Assembly: GCA_025454925.1 (NCBI GenBank)
Contig: JALONM010000074.1
Span: forward strand, 1-45,933
Origin: Cytophagaceae bacterium
GTDB taxonomy: Bacteria > Bacteroidota > Bacteroidia > Cytophagales > Cytophagaceae
DNA length: 45,933 nucleotides
Direction: 5' to 3'
Position 1 is the stretch's first letter. Each line of letters opens with the position of its first letter. This document shows positions 25,661-34,615 of the stretch, piece after piece. Below the pieces are notes generated by a model. The model worked only from the letters and a program-made list of their open reading frames with translations. It was not told the origin of the DNA and searched no databases. The position numbers were made by a program, and so were the translations under genes.

Positions 25661-26273
25661 TCCAGAGAAATAAATAAAGTTCTTTGGGGCCATGGGCACC
25701 GAGTACCAAGGTTTTTTCGATGTCTGCTGTGCGACTGGGACCAGTAGTTAAGGACAACATTGAAGGGATACGCTTGTATTTACGTTTTACCAGTTGCAAT
25801 GCATCTTCGATATCGTCTACCACTTGTGAATAGGAAGCTACCACTACATGAATGTGAGCAAAAGCACTTATGGCTCTACCGGAGGCCGTAGCAGAACTTA
25901 TGAGCATACTTCCGGTTCTTGCCACCAGGGATTCACAGGAAGTTATTCCGACTTCAATTTCTTCTAAGTTTTCCCTTCCTTCTGTTTTCTTTTGAGTGGA
26001 AGGAAGAGGCAAGGTTTCTTCCATAACTACATGCGCAAAGCCTTGGCTGCTGATCCATTCGGAAAGGGCCAGGTCCAATTTTTCAAGAGTCTCAAACTTG
26101 AATACAACGCCTTTTGTTTTGGTGAAATTCTCACAAAAAAAATCTAACGCATGGTACTCTTCAGGTTTAAAATAAATTGGAGAAACCATATCTGGCATTG
26201 CCTGAGGTTGAACATCGTCTCCTAGTGCCTTGCGAATTTTCCCCAATATTGTTTCTCTTCCTCTATCGCTCAT
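25644..26273 (-). CDS. LUD-domain protein (LutC/YkgG-like)
   Basis: 209 residues from ATG 26273 (MSDRGRETILGKIRKALGD, the usual LutC-like start); an in-frame ATG at 26309 would add 12 residues. LUD domain blocks are seen: GITSCESLVARTGSM, then ASGRAISAFAHIHVVVA, and near the end TTGPSRTADIEKTLVLGAHGP. LUD proteins are linked to lactate utilisation in LutABC, but lutA/lutB are absent here and the ftsH-LUD-lpxH order in Bacteroidota suggests a different job. It lies 75 bases after ftsH and overlaps the lpxH-like start, so it is in the rsfS-ftsH-LUD-lpxH operon. Function not established. Confidence 0.85.
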   Translation of the reverse strand: MSDRGRETILGKIRKALGDDVQPQAMPDMVSPIYFKPEEYHALDFFCENFTKTKGVVFKFETLEKLDLALSEWISSQGFAHVVMEETLPLPSTQKKTEGRENLEEIEVGITSCESLVARTGSMLISSATASGRAISAFAHIHVVVASYSQVVDDIEDALQLVKRKYKRIPSMLSLTTGPSRTADIEKTLVLGAHGPKELYLFLWNDTQY

Positions 26274-26348
26274 AATTAAGTTGATTTGTGATAAAACAGG
26301 AATGGCCATTGAAATTCAACGGCCATATGCTGCATAAGTTAAATATTC

Positions 26349-28391
26349 TTACTTGATATCTTGAGGAGGCGTATCCGCAGGTATTTCAGGTTGAGGCACG
26401 GTCTCTTCGGCTTTCTTCTCGGAACTTCCGCTAGTAAATGCCTGATATGTTGTTTGCTTCTCAAATGGTCTCTTGCCGATCAACGTCTCCAAATCACTTT
26501 GGAAAATAATTTCTCTTTTCAATAATTCCTGCGCTACAATCTCCAGTTCGTTGCGTTTGTCACTCAACAACTTTTTGCTCCTTTCATAACAAAACTCAAT
26601 CAGCTTGCGAACTTCTTCATCAATGGTTTGAGAAGTGGATTCAGAATATGGCTTAGTGAAAGAATATTCAGATTGTTTGGAATCATAGAAAGAAATATTT
26701 CCAATTTTATCGTTCATTCCATAAACGGTAACGATGCTGTAAGCCATTTTGGTAATGCGCTCCAGATCACTTAAGGCACCTGTTGAAACCTTACCGAATA
26801 CGATATCTTCGGCCGCACGTCCACCCAAAGTCATGCACATTTCGTCCATCAATTGTTCTTTGGTATACAAGAACTGCTCTTTAGGTAAGTATTGAGCATA
26901 ACCCAATGCCGCTACTCCACGTGGCACTATACTTACTTTTACGAGTGGGTCTGCATGCTCCAGGAACCAGCCCGAAACGGCGTGCCCTGCTTCATGGTAA
27001 GCGACAATTTTCTTTTCTTCCGGAGAAATAATTTTATTCTTTTTCTCCAGTCCACCAATGACGCGATCTACCGCGTCCTGAAAGTCAGACATATCAATCT
27101 GCTCCTTATTTTTTCTGGCTGCAATTAGAGCTGCTTCATTACAAACGTTTGCAATTTCGGCGCCTGCAAATCCTGGTGTTTGTGCTGCCAGTTTTTTAGC
27201 ATCTACGTCTGTTGACAGTTTCAACGGCTTCAAATGCACTTTGAATATTGCTTCCCGGCCTACAATGTCTGGTTTGTCGACCGAAATCATTCGGTCAAAA
27301 CGGCCAGGTCTGAGTAAAGCAGAATCTAAAATATCAGGACGGTTGGTAGCAGCAAGGATGATGACACCGGAATCAGTGGCGAAACCATCCATTTCCACGA
27401 GTAGGGAGTTTAATGTATTTTCACGTTCATCGTTGGCTCCTGGCATGCTGCCCTTTCCTCTCATACGACCGATGGCATCTACCTCGTCGATGAATATGAT
27501 GCATGGTGCTTTTTCTTTGGCTTGTTTAAACAAATCGCGAACGCGAGCAGCTCCTACACCTACAAACATTTCCACGAAATCAGAACCCGAAAGTGAAAAG
27601 AAAGGAACATTTGCCTCTCCTGCCACCGCTTTAGCAAGCAAGGTTTTACCTGTACCTGGAGGACCTACCAACAATGCTCCTTTGGGAATTTTACCTCCCA
27701 GCTTGGTAAACTTAGTAGGGTTCTTTAAGAAATCTACGATTTCACGAACTTCTTCTTTCCCTTCTTCCAAACCTGCAACGTCAGCGAAAGTGATCTTCAC
27801 TTTATTTTCAGCATCAAACAAAGCCGCTTTTGATTTGCCGATATTGAAAATTTGACCTCCCGGACCCGCATTGGTCATGCGACGCATTAAGTAAAAGAAT
27901 CCAACAAATAACAACACCACGAAGGCAATGTTGAAGAATTGATAGGAGCTATCCCGATTATTCTCGATTACCAGTGGCAACCTGTCGGATGAAGGAACTC
28001 GTTTTTCTTCGTTTAGTTTATCCAACCACTCTTCAAACTTATCGCTATTACCAATATTGAAATGATAATGAGGGCCTCTTTCTAAGGCGAATGGACTTGG
28101 GTCGATATTCAGGTTTTTATTTTCAGAGTAGAATTTATTTTTCTGAAACCCTTTCTTCATGTACACTTCTACCGTCCGGTCGCTTACTACCATGATCTTT
28201 TGAACGTCATGCCTCAGATAAATTTCCTCGAAATCTTTTTTCGTGATTTCTTTGGTAGAGCCTGATCTTCCAAAATAAATAATAGCAAATATGACAGTCA
28301 GCAGGGTCACAATGATCCATACCTGATAATTCGGACGATCGCCTTTGGGTTGTTTGCGTTTCCGGTCTTGGTCTTTGGTTAAATCTTCCAT
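26349..28391 (-). CDS. ftsH: ATP-dependent zinc metalloprotease FtsH
   Basis: 680 residues. Two N-terminal transmembrane helices (about 24-41 and 155-172, [18 protein letters not shown]) flank a periplasmic domain. The AAA+ module has Walker A GPPGTGKT at Gly243-Thr250, Walker [14 protein letters not shown] with RPGRFDR, and pore motif FVGVGA. The peptidase motif is HEAGH with His466 and His470, third ligand in DLERIT (Asp). A proline/glutamate-rich tail ends the protein. It degrades misfolded membrane proteins and regulators such as LpxC in Gammaproteobacteria. 43 bases after rsfS, same strand. Confidence 0.97.
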   Translation of the reverse strand: MEDLTKDQDRKRKQPKGDRPNYQVWIIVTLLTVIFAIIYFGRSGSTKEITKKDFEEIYLRHDVQKIMVVSDRTVEVYMKKGFQKNKFYSENKNLNIDPSPFALERGPHYHFNIGNSDKFEEWLDKLNEEKRVPSSDRLPLVIENNRDSSYQFFNIAFVVLLFVGFFYLMRRMTNAGPGGQIFNIGKSKAALFDAENKVKITFADVAGLEEGKEEVREIVDFLKNPTKFTKLGGKIPKGALLVGPPGTGKTLLAKAVAGEANVPFFSLSGSDFVEMFVGVGAARVRDLFKQAKEKAPCIIFIDEVDAIGRMRGKGSMPGANDERENTLNSLLVEMDGFATDSGVIILAATNRPDILDSALLRPGRFDRMISVDKPDIVGREAIFKVHLKPLKLSTDVDAKKLAAQTPGFAGAEIANVCNEAALIAARKNKEQIDMSDFQDAVDRVIGGLEKKNKIISPEEKKIVAYHEAGHAVSGWFLEHADPLVKVSIVPRGVAALGYAQYLPKEQFLYTKEQLMDEMCMTLGGRAAEDIVFGKVSTGALSDLERITKMAYSIVTVYGMNDKIGNISFYDSKQSEYSFTKPYSESTSQTIDEEVRKLIEFCYERSKKLLSDKRNELEIVAQELLKREIIFQSDLETLIGKRPFEKQTTYQAFTSGSSEKKAEETVPQPEIPADTPPQDIK

Positions 28392-28434
28392 ACGATTACC
28401 CTACTATAGGTGGTATTACAATCCTGTTCAACAA

Positions 28435-29373
28435 TTATTTCTTCTTACTTGTTTTTGAAGCTGTTTTTTTCTTCGCCGTAGCGGAAGATTTTTTCACAAC
28501 TTTCACAGCTTTTTTGGGAGTACTGCTTGTCTTCTTCGTTGCCGAAGCCTTTTTGGTGGCTTTGACTGAGGAAGCAGACTTTTTCGCTTTGGCAGTTCCA
28601 GTCTTGGAAGATGCTTTCGTTGATTTTGTCACCTTAGCCTTGCTTACCTTAGAGGCTTTTGTTTTGCCTGCAGCCACGGTAGTTTTTTTCTTCGCTACAG
28701 TTGCCGATTTCTTGGTAGACGAAGTTCCTGAAGCAACTTTCTTCTTAGCTTTGGCTGTGCTTTTGGCTTTTGGCTTAGACACAGAGCTCGACTTCGTTTT
28801 CGTTTTAGCAGGAGCCGTTTTCTTTTTAGTCGAAGAAACTTTTACCGAGGATTTCCTGGTGCTCTTAGAAGCAGTAGCGGAGGCTTTCTTGGTAACTTTC
28901 TTCTTGGCATCCGGATTTTCAGCCAATTTAATCACTTTAATTTCCTCTACAGATTTCTTAATTTCTTCGGGCTCTCCCGCCAATCTGCGATACAGGGCTT
29001 TCTCGAACTCTTCGTCGGCTTCTACCACGATGGCATCGCCCCATAGTTCCTCAAGTGCATAAAACTCACGGCGATCTCTTCTGAAGATATGCGCTACCAC
29101 ATCGCCGAAGTCAAGTAATATCCATTCTTTCTGCTGAAACCCTTCCTTTCCGTAAGGATGTATGCGTTTAGCTTTCCAGATTTCCTCCTGAACCGCGTGA
29201 CTGATGGCATCCACCTGTGTATCTGAATTAGCGGAACAAATCACAAAGTAATCTGTCACTGCTGTAGAAATGTTGCTTAGGTCTAGAATTACAACATCTT
29301 CCGCTTTTTTTTCTAACATTCCCTTTACCACTAGATCAAGGGTCGTTAATTCTACTTGTATTTCTTTAAACAC
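28435..29373 (-). CDS. rsfS: Ribosomal silencing factor RsfS with histone H1-like C-terminal tail
   Basis: 312 residues from a GTG start (29371-29373). The first about 120 residues are a complete RsfS/DUF143 domain (LTTLDLVVKGMLEKKAEDVVIL, ISTAVTDYFVICSANSDTQVDAI, GWILLDFGDVVAHIF-like block ending FYALEELWGDA). RsfS binds L14 of the large subunit and blocks 70S assembly during starvation. From about residue 155 to the end the sequence is almost only Lys, Ala, Ser, Thr and Val, roughly 40% Lys, with KKTA/KKSA/SSTKK-type units like eukaryotic H1 and bacterial HU/Hc1 tails. Normal RsfS is 105-130 residues, so the tail more than doubles it. No frameshift: one uninterrupted frame. Gene order rsfS-ftsH and divergent birA. 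Confidence 0.93.
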   Translation of the reverse strand: MFKEIQVELTTLDLVVKGMLEKKAEDVVILDLSNISTAVTDYFVICSANSDTQVDAISHAVQEEIWKAKRIHPYGKEGFQQKEWILLDFGDVVAHIFRRDRREFYALEELWGDAIVVEADEEFEKALYRRLAGEPEEIKKSVEEIKVIKLAENPDAKKKVTKKASATASKSTRKSSVKVSSTKKKTAPAKTKTKSSSVSKPKAKSTAKAKKKVASGTSSTKKSATVAKKKTTVAAGKTKASKVSKAKVTKSTKASSKTGTAKAKKSASSVKATKKASATKKTSSTPKKAVKVVKKSSATAKKKTASKTSKKK

Positions 29374-29398
29374 TCTTAACTTAAAACTTGAAGATTCT

Positions 29399-29406
29399 TA
29401 AATTTG
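29399..29406 (+). promoter_or_regulatory. Candidate birA -7 box TAAATTTG
   Basis: TAAATTTG matches TAnnTTTG, 20 bases before the birA TTG start, in a 52-base divergent region with rsfS. No TTG at the ideal upstream distance, so support is partial. Confidence 0.4.
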
Positions 29407-29425
29407 CCTAAAATTATAAAATTAA

Positions 29426-30187
29426 TTGTACAATATATCAGCCAATTCCCTTTTTGAGCAGGCAAAAGTACTATTTCTGCCAAGCTGTCATTCAACGAGT
29501 GCGGTAGCTATGCAACTAGCTCATCAGCAAGCTCTTGAAGGTACCGTTGTCATTACCGATTGTCAAACCGCCGGCCAGGGGCAGCGCGGAAATCAATGGG
29601 AAGCGGAGCCAGGTAAGAATCTTACCTTTTCATTCCTGTTAAAGCCCGCTTTCTTATCGATAAATGAACAATTTCTGCTTTCAAAGCTATGTTCTCTGGC
29701 TATAGTCAGCACATTAAAGTCGATGAATGTGCAAAATACTACGATAAAGTGGCCCAACGACGTCTATATCGGATATAAAAAAACGGCGGGCATCCTCATT
29801 CAAAACATTTTGTCAGGTACGCAATGGCAGTATTCCGTAGTTGGAATCGGATTGAATGTAAACCAGCACCTCTTTGCCACTGCTAAAGCCACGTCGGCAG
29901 GGTTGGCCACTCAGCGCGATTTTGTTCTTTCAGAAGTATTAAACTCATTGTTGCAACAAATCGAGTATTTCTACCGGCTTATTCAAAAAGATAAAACAGC
30001 ACTTAATCAAGCGTATTGGCTTCAGTTGTTTTTACTTGAAGAAACGCATACGTATACTCATGTGCTCAACGGAGATTTTACAGGTAAAATACTCGGCACC
30101 CACGATGATGGACGGTTGCAAATGCTTACTGATACCGGCATTGAATTCTTTGACATTAAGGAAATAATTTTTCCTTCGTTCAGTTAA
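29426..30187 (+). CDS. birA: Biotin-[acetyl-CoA carboxylase] ligase
   Basis: 253 residues. It activates biotin with ATP and attaches it to the carboxyl carrier protein of acetyl-CoA carboxylase. Visible blocks: CHSTSAVA (start of the ligase fold), QTAGQGQRGNQW (biotinyl-AMP loop, GxGxxG), TIKWPNDVYI and VVGIGLNVNQ. No N-terminal DNA-binding domain, so it is a monofunctional ligase. The start is TTG at 29426: an in-frame TAA lies directly upstream and the next ATG would cut into the catalytic domain. Divergent from rsfS. Confidence 0.95.
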   Translation: MYNISANSLFEQAKVLFLPSCHSTSAVAMQLAHQQALEGTVVITDCQTAGQGQRGNQWEAEPGKNLTFSFLLKPAFLSINEQFLLSKLCSLAIVSTLKSMNVQNTTIKWPNDVYIGYKKTAGILIQNILSGTQWQYSVVGIGLNVNQHLFATAKATSAGLATQRDFVLSEVLNSLLQQIEYFYRLIQKDKTALNQAYWLQLFLLEETHTYTHVLNGDFTGKILGTHDDGRLQMLTDTGIEFFDIKEIIFPSFS

Positions 30188-30372
30188 CGCAAGGAAGGAA
30201 CTTCTACAAGAATAAATCCCGACGAAATGTCTGCCGAAGCAGTATTTACGAAGGGTTGAGCAGCCATATTTTCCGGATCAGGTTCTATTTCACTTTCAAA
30301 AAAAGTCAATCTGACAGCATTTAAAGAGTGGTTTTGGATTTGAATAAACCAATGCACAGCAAAGTCATTTAC
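30184..30372 (-). pseudogene. Protein-like open frame filling the birA-clpB gap (possible gene remnant)
   Basis: On the minus strand the frame runs open for 62 codons from just before the clpB ATG to a TAA overlapping the birA stop (30184-30186). It reads [19 protein letters not shown], then RLTFFESEIEPDPENMAAQP and FVNTASADISSGFILVEVP, with coding-like codon use. There is no ATG near the front (a GTG at 30355-30357 would give 57 residues). Not recognised. Either an unannotated small gene or the surviving end of a lost one. Confidence 0.35.
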
Positions 30373-30374
30373 TT

Positions 30375-33014
30375 ATGAACTTTAACAATTATACCATCAA
30401 GGCGAAAGAGGTGATCCAAAAAGCCTCTGAACTGGCAGCAGCCAACGATCAGCAAGCCATTGAGACTGGTCATATTTTGAAAGCATTATTATTAACCGAC
30501 GAAAACGTATTGAGTTTTGTTTTCAAAAAGCTCAGTGTAAATAAAAAAGTCATAGAAGAAAAAGTCGCTTCGTTGGTACAATCATATCCAAAGGTAAGTG
30601 GTGGTAGTCCGTATTTTTCGAACGATGCAGCAGCGGCATTGGCCAAGGCTACCAACTTCTTAAAGGACTTTAACGATGAATTTATTTCTGTAGAACATAT
30701 TGTGCTGGGACTGATATCGGTGAAGGACCGTACCTCGCAACTACTAAGAGATTCAGGTATACAGGAAGCAGGATTAAAATCTGCATTAAAAGATTTACGA
30801 GGTAATTCGAGGGTAACTGACGACAATGCTGAGGCAAAGTACCGTTCGTTAGAAAAGTATTCTAAAAATCTGAATGAATTAGCGCGCTCCGGAAAAATTG
30901 ACCCGGTAATCGGCAGGGATGAAGAAATTAGAAGGGTCCTACAAATTCTTTCTCGTCGTACCAAAAACAATCCCATTTTGTTGGGTGAACCTGGAGTGGG
31001 AAAAACAGCCATCATTGAAGGCTTGGCGCAGCGCATTGTGCAGGGGGATGTGCCTGAAAATTTAAAAACCAAAACGCTTATTTCGCTCGACATGGGTTTG
31101 CTGGTAGCTGGGGCGAAGTACAAAGGGGAGTTTGAAGAACGCCTGAAAGCTGTTATAAAAGAAGTGACAGACTCCGATGGAGAGATCATTTTATTTATTG
31201 ATGAAATTCATACCCTAATAGGAGCCGGAGGCGGTGGAGAAGGAGCCATGGATGCGGCGAATCTCTTAAAACCAGCCTTGGCTCGCGGCGAACTGCACGC
31301 GATCGGTGCTACTACCCTGAAAGAGTACCAGAAGTATATAGAAAAGGACAAAGCCCTGGAGCGAAGATTCCAATCGGTATTGGTAGAAGAGCCGGATGTG
31401 CAAGATGCTATTTCCATTTTGAGAGGAATTAAAGATAAATATGAATTACATCACGGAGTGCGCATTAAAGACGATGCTATTATTGCATCGGTAGAATTAT
31501 CGCACCGATACATCAGCGACCGTTTTCTTCCGGACAAGGCCATAGACCTTATGGACGAGGCCGCTTCTAAACTGCGCATGGAAATAGACTCTTTGCCTGA
31601 AGAGCTGGATGAAATTCAACGAAAAATAATGCAGTTGGAAATTGAGCGGGAAGCCATACGCAGAGAAAACGACAAGGAAAAGGAAAATATACTAAGCAAA
31701 GAACTTAGTGAACTGAATGAAATCAGAAATCAACTGAAAGCCAAATGGCAATCGGAGAAAGGCCTGATTGAGGGTATTCAGAAGGAGAAAGAAAATCTGG
31801 AGCGCTTGAAACTGGAAGCCGAAAAAGCCGAGCGTTCGGGCGACTACGGAAAAGTGGCCGAACTTCGCTATGGCAGAATCAAAGAGAGTGAGGAGAAACT
31901 GAAATCCCTTCAAACGCAAATTTCAGAGCAAGGCAATAGCATGTTGAAAGAAGAAGTAACCTCTGAAAACATTGCTGAAATTGTAGCCAAGTGGACGGGC
32001 ATTCCTGTATCGAAAATGCTGCAGGGAGAGCGTGAAAAGTTGTTGCATTTGGAAGAGGAACTTGGCAGACGCGTAGCGGGTCAGCAGGAGGCCATACAAG
32101 CCTTATCGGATGCGGTTCGCCGAAGCAGGGCTGGTTTGCAGGATCCGAAGCGCCCCATTGGTTCGTTTATTTTCCTGGGAACTACCGGGGTGGGAAAAAC
32201 GGAACTTGCCAAAGCGCTGGCTGATTTTCTGTTTAACGATGAAAATGCTCTGGTGCGCATTGATATGTCGGAATACCAGGAGCGCCATGCCGTAAGTCGA
32301 TTGATTGGCGCACCTCCAGGATATGTTGGCTACGATGAAGGCGGACAACTGACTGAAGCCGTCCGGAGAAAACCGTATTCGGTTATTTTGCTTGACGAAA
32401 TAGAAAAAGCGCATCCGGATGTGTTTAATATTTTGCTTCAGGTATTGGATGATGGAAGACTTACCGATAATAAAGGCAGGGTTGCGAATTTTAAAAATAC
32501 CATCATCATCATGACTTCCAACACGGGTGCTCCGCTCATACAGCAGAATTTTGATGAGATGAATGAACGCATTGCCACCTTGGGAGAAAATACACGCGAA
32601 CAGTTTGAGTTTGAATATGCTGAAAAAGCCAAGAAACAAGTACTGGAACTTTTGAAAGCCACTATCCGTCCGGAATTCCTGAATCGTATCGACGAACTTA
32701 TTATGTTCAGACCTTTAGGAAAAAATGAGTTAAGAAAAATCGTGGATATTCAATTCAAGATTATTCAGAAACGGATGAATGAAAACGGAATCAAGATTGA
32801 GGCTACGAACGAAGTGCTGGATAAACTGGGAACGCTGGGATACGAGCCACAATTTGGCGCACGCCCTTTAAAGCGCGTCATGCAACGGCTTATCCTGAAT
32901 GAACTTTCCAAGGACATTTTATCCGGGAAAGTAAAAAAGGATTCGGTGATATTAATCACGCTGGATGCCCAGGATCAAATTAGTTTTGAGAATGTGGCAT
33001 CTGTAGAAATCTAA
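30375..33014 (+). CDS. clpB: ATP-dependent disaggregase ClpB
   Basis: 879 residues, normal length. With DnaK it threads aggregated proteins through its hexamer. N-terminal Clp repeat domain (about 1-145), NBD1 with Walker A GEPGVGKT at Gly204 and Walker B LFIDEIH, the coiled-coil M-domain (about 400-525, long Glu/Lys/Arg heptads), NBD2 with Walker A GTTGVGKT at Gly602, Walker [11 protein letters not shown] and arginine finger PEFLNRIDE. It lacks the IGF loop of ClpA/C, confirming ClpB. No CIRCE or HAIR-like element was recognised upstream. Repeat copy B lies 99 bases after the stop. Confidence 0.97.
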   Translation: MNFNNYTIKAKEVIQKASELAAANDQQAIETGHILKALLLTDENVLSFVFKKLSVNKKVIEEKVASLVQSYPKVSGGSPYFSNDAAAALAKATNFLKDFNDEFISVEHIVLGLISVKDRTSQLLRDSGIQEAGLKSALKDLRGNSRVTDDNAEAKYRSLEKYSKNLNELARSGKIDPVIGRDEEIRRVLQILSRRTKNNPILLGEPGVGKTAIIEGLAQRIVQGDVPENLKTKTLISLDMGLLVAGAKYKGEFEERLKAVIKEVTDSDGEIILFIDEIHTLIGAGGGGEGAMDAANLLKPALARGELHAIGATTLKEYQKYIEKDKALERRFQSVLVEEPDVQDAISILRGIKDKYELHHGVRIKDDAIIASVELSHRYISDRFLPDKAIDLMDEAASKLRMEIDSLPEELDEIQRKIMQLEIEREAIRRENDKEKENILSKELSELNEIRNQLKAKWQSEKGLIEGIQKEKENLERLKLEAEKAERSGDYGKVAELRYGRIKESEEKLKSLQTQISEQGNSMLKEEVTSENIAEIVAKWTGIPVSKMLQGEREKLLHLEEELGRRVAGQQEAIQALSDAVRRSRAGLQDPKRPIGSFIFLGTTGVGKTELAKALADFLFNDENALVRIDMSEYQERHAVSRLIGAPPGYVGYDEGGQLTEAVRRKPYSVILLDEIEKAHPDVFNILLQVLDDGRLTDNKGRVANFKNTIIIMTSNTGAPLIQQNFDEMNERIATLGENTREQFEFEYAEKAKKQVLELLKATIRPEFLNRIDELIMFRPLGKNELRKIVDIQFKIIQKRMNENGIKIEATNEVLDKLGTLGYEPQFGARPLKRVMQRLILNELSKDILSGKVKKDSVILITLDAQDQISFENVASVEI

Positions 33015-33112
33015 TTGCTCAAAAAATATCGTTGGACTAGAAAACTCATGAAGTCATTGATTGTAATCGTTGACTGACGATACACGGATTTGTAATTATT
33101 TAGAAAAGGAAA

Positions 33113-33214
33113 GTCGGCGCGTAGCGCCGGTGCGTGAGGGATAGCAGCGTGGCGCCGAAGGCGACAGCGTATAGCCCGACCCAGTGCGGCCGACAGGCCG
33201 CGCGGGACACGCCC
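33113..33214 (-). repeat. Dispersed GC-rich multi-hairpin repeat, copy B
   Basis: Read on the minus strand this is the twin of copy A: GGGCGTGTCCC (33204-33214), the hairpin GCGGCC-TGTC-GGCCGC, CTGGGTCGGGCTATACGCT, TCGCCTTCGGCG hairpin, GCTATCCCTCACGCA and GGCGC-TAC-GCGCC at its far end. Most positions are identical with copy A over about 100 bases; differences concentrate next to hairpins. It lies between the convergent clpB and saccharopine-dehydrogenase genes, 27 bases from the latter's stop. Confidence 0.88.
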
Positions 33215-33241
33215 AAGGAGTTTTTTCCATTGAACCCGGAA

Positions 33242-34573
33242 CTATACCTCTTCTTCGGATTCGGAAAAATGTATACCGTAGGATTCCAGTGCCTTGAGGA
33301 TGGGTTCGAACAACAGGGAATGCAAAGGGCGATGTAACCCTGTTAAGCTCAATTGACCTTCTGCGAGGAGGCGCGCCGCTATAAACATGGGTAAGCCCAC
33401 GGTTTGTGCCATAGCGGTTTGGTGCTGATTTTTTCCTTTGACGAGTAAGGTGGATTTAATTTTTTTGCGTCCATCCGAAAACTGCACGATCCACTCGTGC
33501 TGCATGGCAATTAAATCGCGGTCCTGAGAACTGAGTTTCCATTTGTCTTCGAGCAACGCTTGCAAGGCCATCGCCGGAGTGATGGATCCGGGCGGCAAAG
33601 GCCTATCGGAGGTGAGGTCAAGCCAATGCAATTTTTCCAGCAATGTTGGATCTGACGAACAATGTTTAGACAAAAACGCGGATAAACGCTGTGATACTGT
33701 GGCTCCCGGAATATGTGGCAAAAGTGCGTGCAATAATTCGGACCAGGTTTTAATACCTTCCGGAATGAGTACCTGATCATCGGTAAGGCCCAGTTGCAGC
33801 AAGGCATTCCAGCCTGCGCAATACCCGGGATAGCGCAAGGTACCTCGGATAAACGTACTTACCTCTTCCATTCCATACAAGGGCATGTAGGACACGGAAT
33901 CGCGGTTAGGGTATCCTTCCATAGTCCCCAAGCCAGGAACTTCCATGGAAAATGTTCTGCTAAATAATTGATGATAGGGAAGTAAGCGCGGGCTTCCCTC
34001 CTGTTTGAAACGAGCGGTTCCCTGGCCTGCCAATACTACATTTCTGGGGTTCCAACTGATTTTGTAATGCCAGGGATTTGTATCGGATTCAGGTGCAATC
34101 AATCCGCCGGTAAAGGAGGTAAAGGATTGTATAACGCCTTGCTTTTCTTTAATCGATTTGGTTACTGCCAACGCAGACATGTGATCAATACCAGGATCTA
34201 GGCCGCATTCGGTAAGGAATAATTTTCCGGTGGCTTCTATCTGCGGCCTTAGTGCTTCTATTTCCGGACTAAGGTAGGAGGCGTTGATGAAATGTTTTCG
34301 GAATTGAATACAATCGTGAATGATGGAAAGATGTAAGGCCGGAGGCATTAAGGATAGCACGATATCCGACCATTCGATCCATTTTTTTCGTGAGGATTCA
34401 TGATCCAGCAAAAAAATCTGATGTTGAATACCATTTTCTTCTAGCCATGATGGAATATGCGCATCGCATACGACCAGTACATGTCCGTGCTTTCTGCAAT
34501 ATGCAGATAATTCCAACAATAGACTTCCGGCAGAACGACCGGCGCCAAACACAAGAACATTGGCCATAGGCAT
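33242..34573 (-). CDS. Saccharopine dehydrogenase-like NAD(P)-binding protein
   Basis: 443 residues. Rossmann motif VLVFGAGRSAG (about 5-15) opens the protein; LTECGLDPGIDHMSAL and TGGLIAPESDTNPWHYKISWNPRNVVLAGQG match the saccharopine dehydrogenase / LYS9-like family, which joins or splits alpha-aminoadipate semialdehyde and glutamate in lysine metabolism. In Bacteroidota these enzymes often act in lysine degradation. Two in-frame ATGs (residues 1 and 3, MPMANVL) are possible starts. No lysine-ketoglutarate reductase partner is adjacent. Convergent with clpB; its 5' end follows the terminator of the A2M gene. Confidence 0.85.
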   Translation of the reverse strand: MPMANVLVFGAGRSAGSLLLELSAYCRKHGHVLVVCDAHIPSWLEENGIQHQIFLLDHESSRKKWIEWSDIVLSLMPPALHLSIIHDCIQFRKHFINASYLSPEIEALRPQIEATGKLFLTECGLDPGIDHMSALAVTKSIKEKQGVIQSFTSFTGGLIAPESDTNPWHYKISWNPRNVVLAGQGTARFKQEGSPRLLPYHQLFSRTFSMEVPGLGTMEGYPNRDSVSYMPLYGMEEVSTFIRGTLRYPGYCAGWNALLQLGLTDDQVLIPEGIKTWSELLHALLPHIPGATVSQRLSAFLSKHCSSDPTLLEKLHWLDLTSDRPLPPGSITPAMALQALLEDKWKLSSQDRDLIAMQHEWIVQFSDGRKKIKSTLLVKGKNQHQTAMAQTVGLPMFIAARLLAEGQLSLTGLHRPLHSLLFEPILKALESYGIHFSESEEEV

Positions 34574-34578
34574 TTTAT

Positions 34579-34611
34579 TAAAAAGGTAGGCGAAGTGATG
34601 CCTCCGCCTAC
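34579..34611 (-). terminator. Terminator of the alpha-2-macroglobulin gene
   Basis: Stem GTAGGCG (34586-34592) with CGCCTAC (34605-34611), 12-nt loop, followed on the minus strand by CTTTTTAAT. It begins 5 bases past the A2M stop codon. Confidence 0.75.
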
Positions 34612-34615
34612 ACAG

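Noticed and set aside
27241-27855. 204-codon plus-strand frame
   Set aside because: Shadow of ftsH with no signal or family match.
28514-29062. 182-codon plus-strand open frame
   Set aside because: Antisense of the repetitive lysine-rich tail of rsfS; low-complexity codons leave the opposite strand open.
30470-31189. 239-codon minus-strand frame
   Set aside because: Shadow of clpB.
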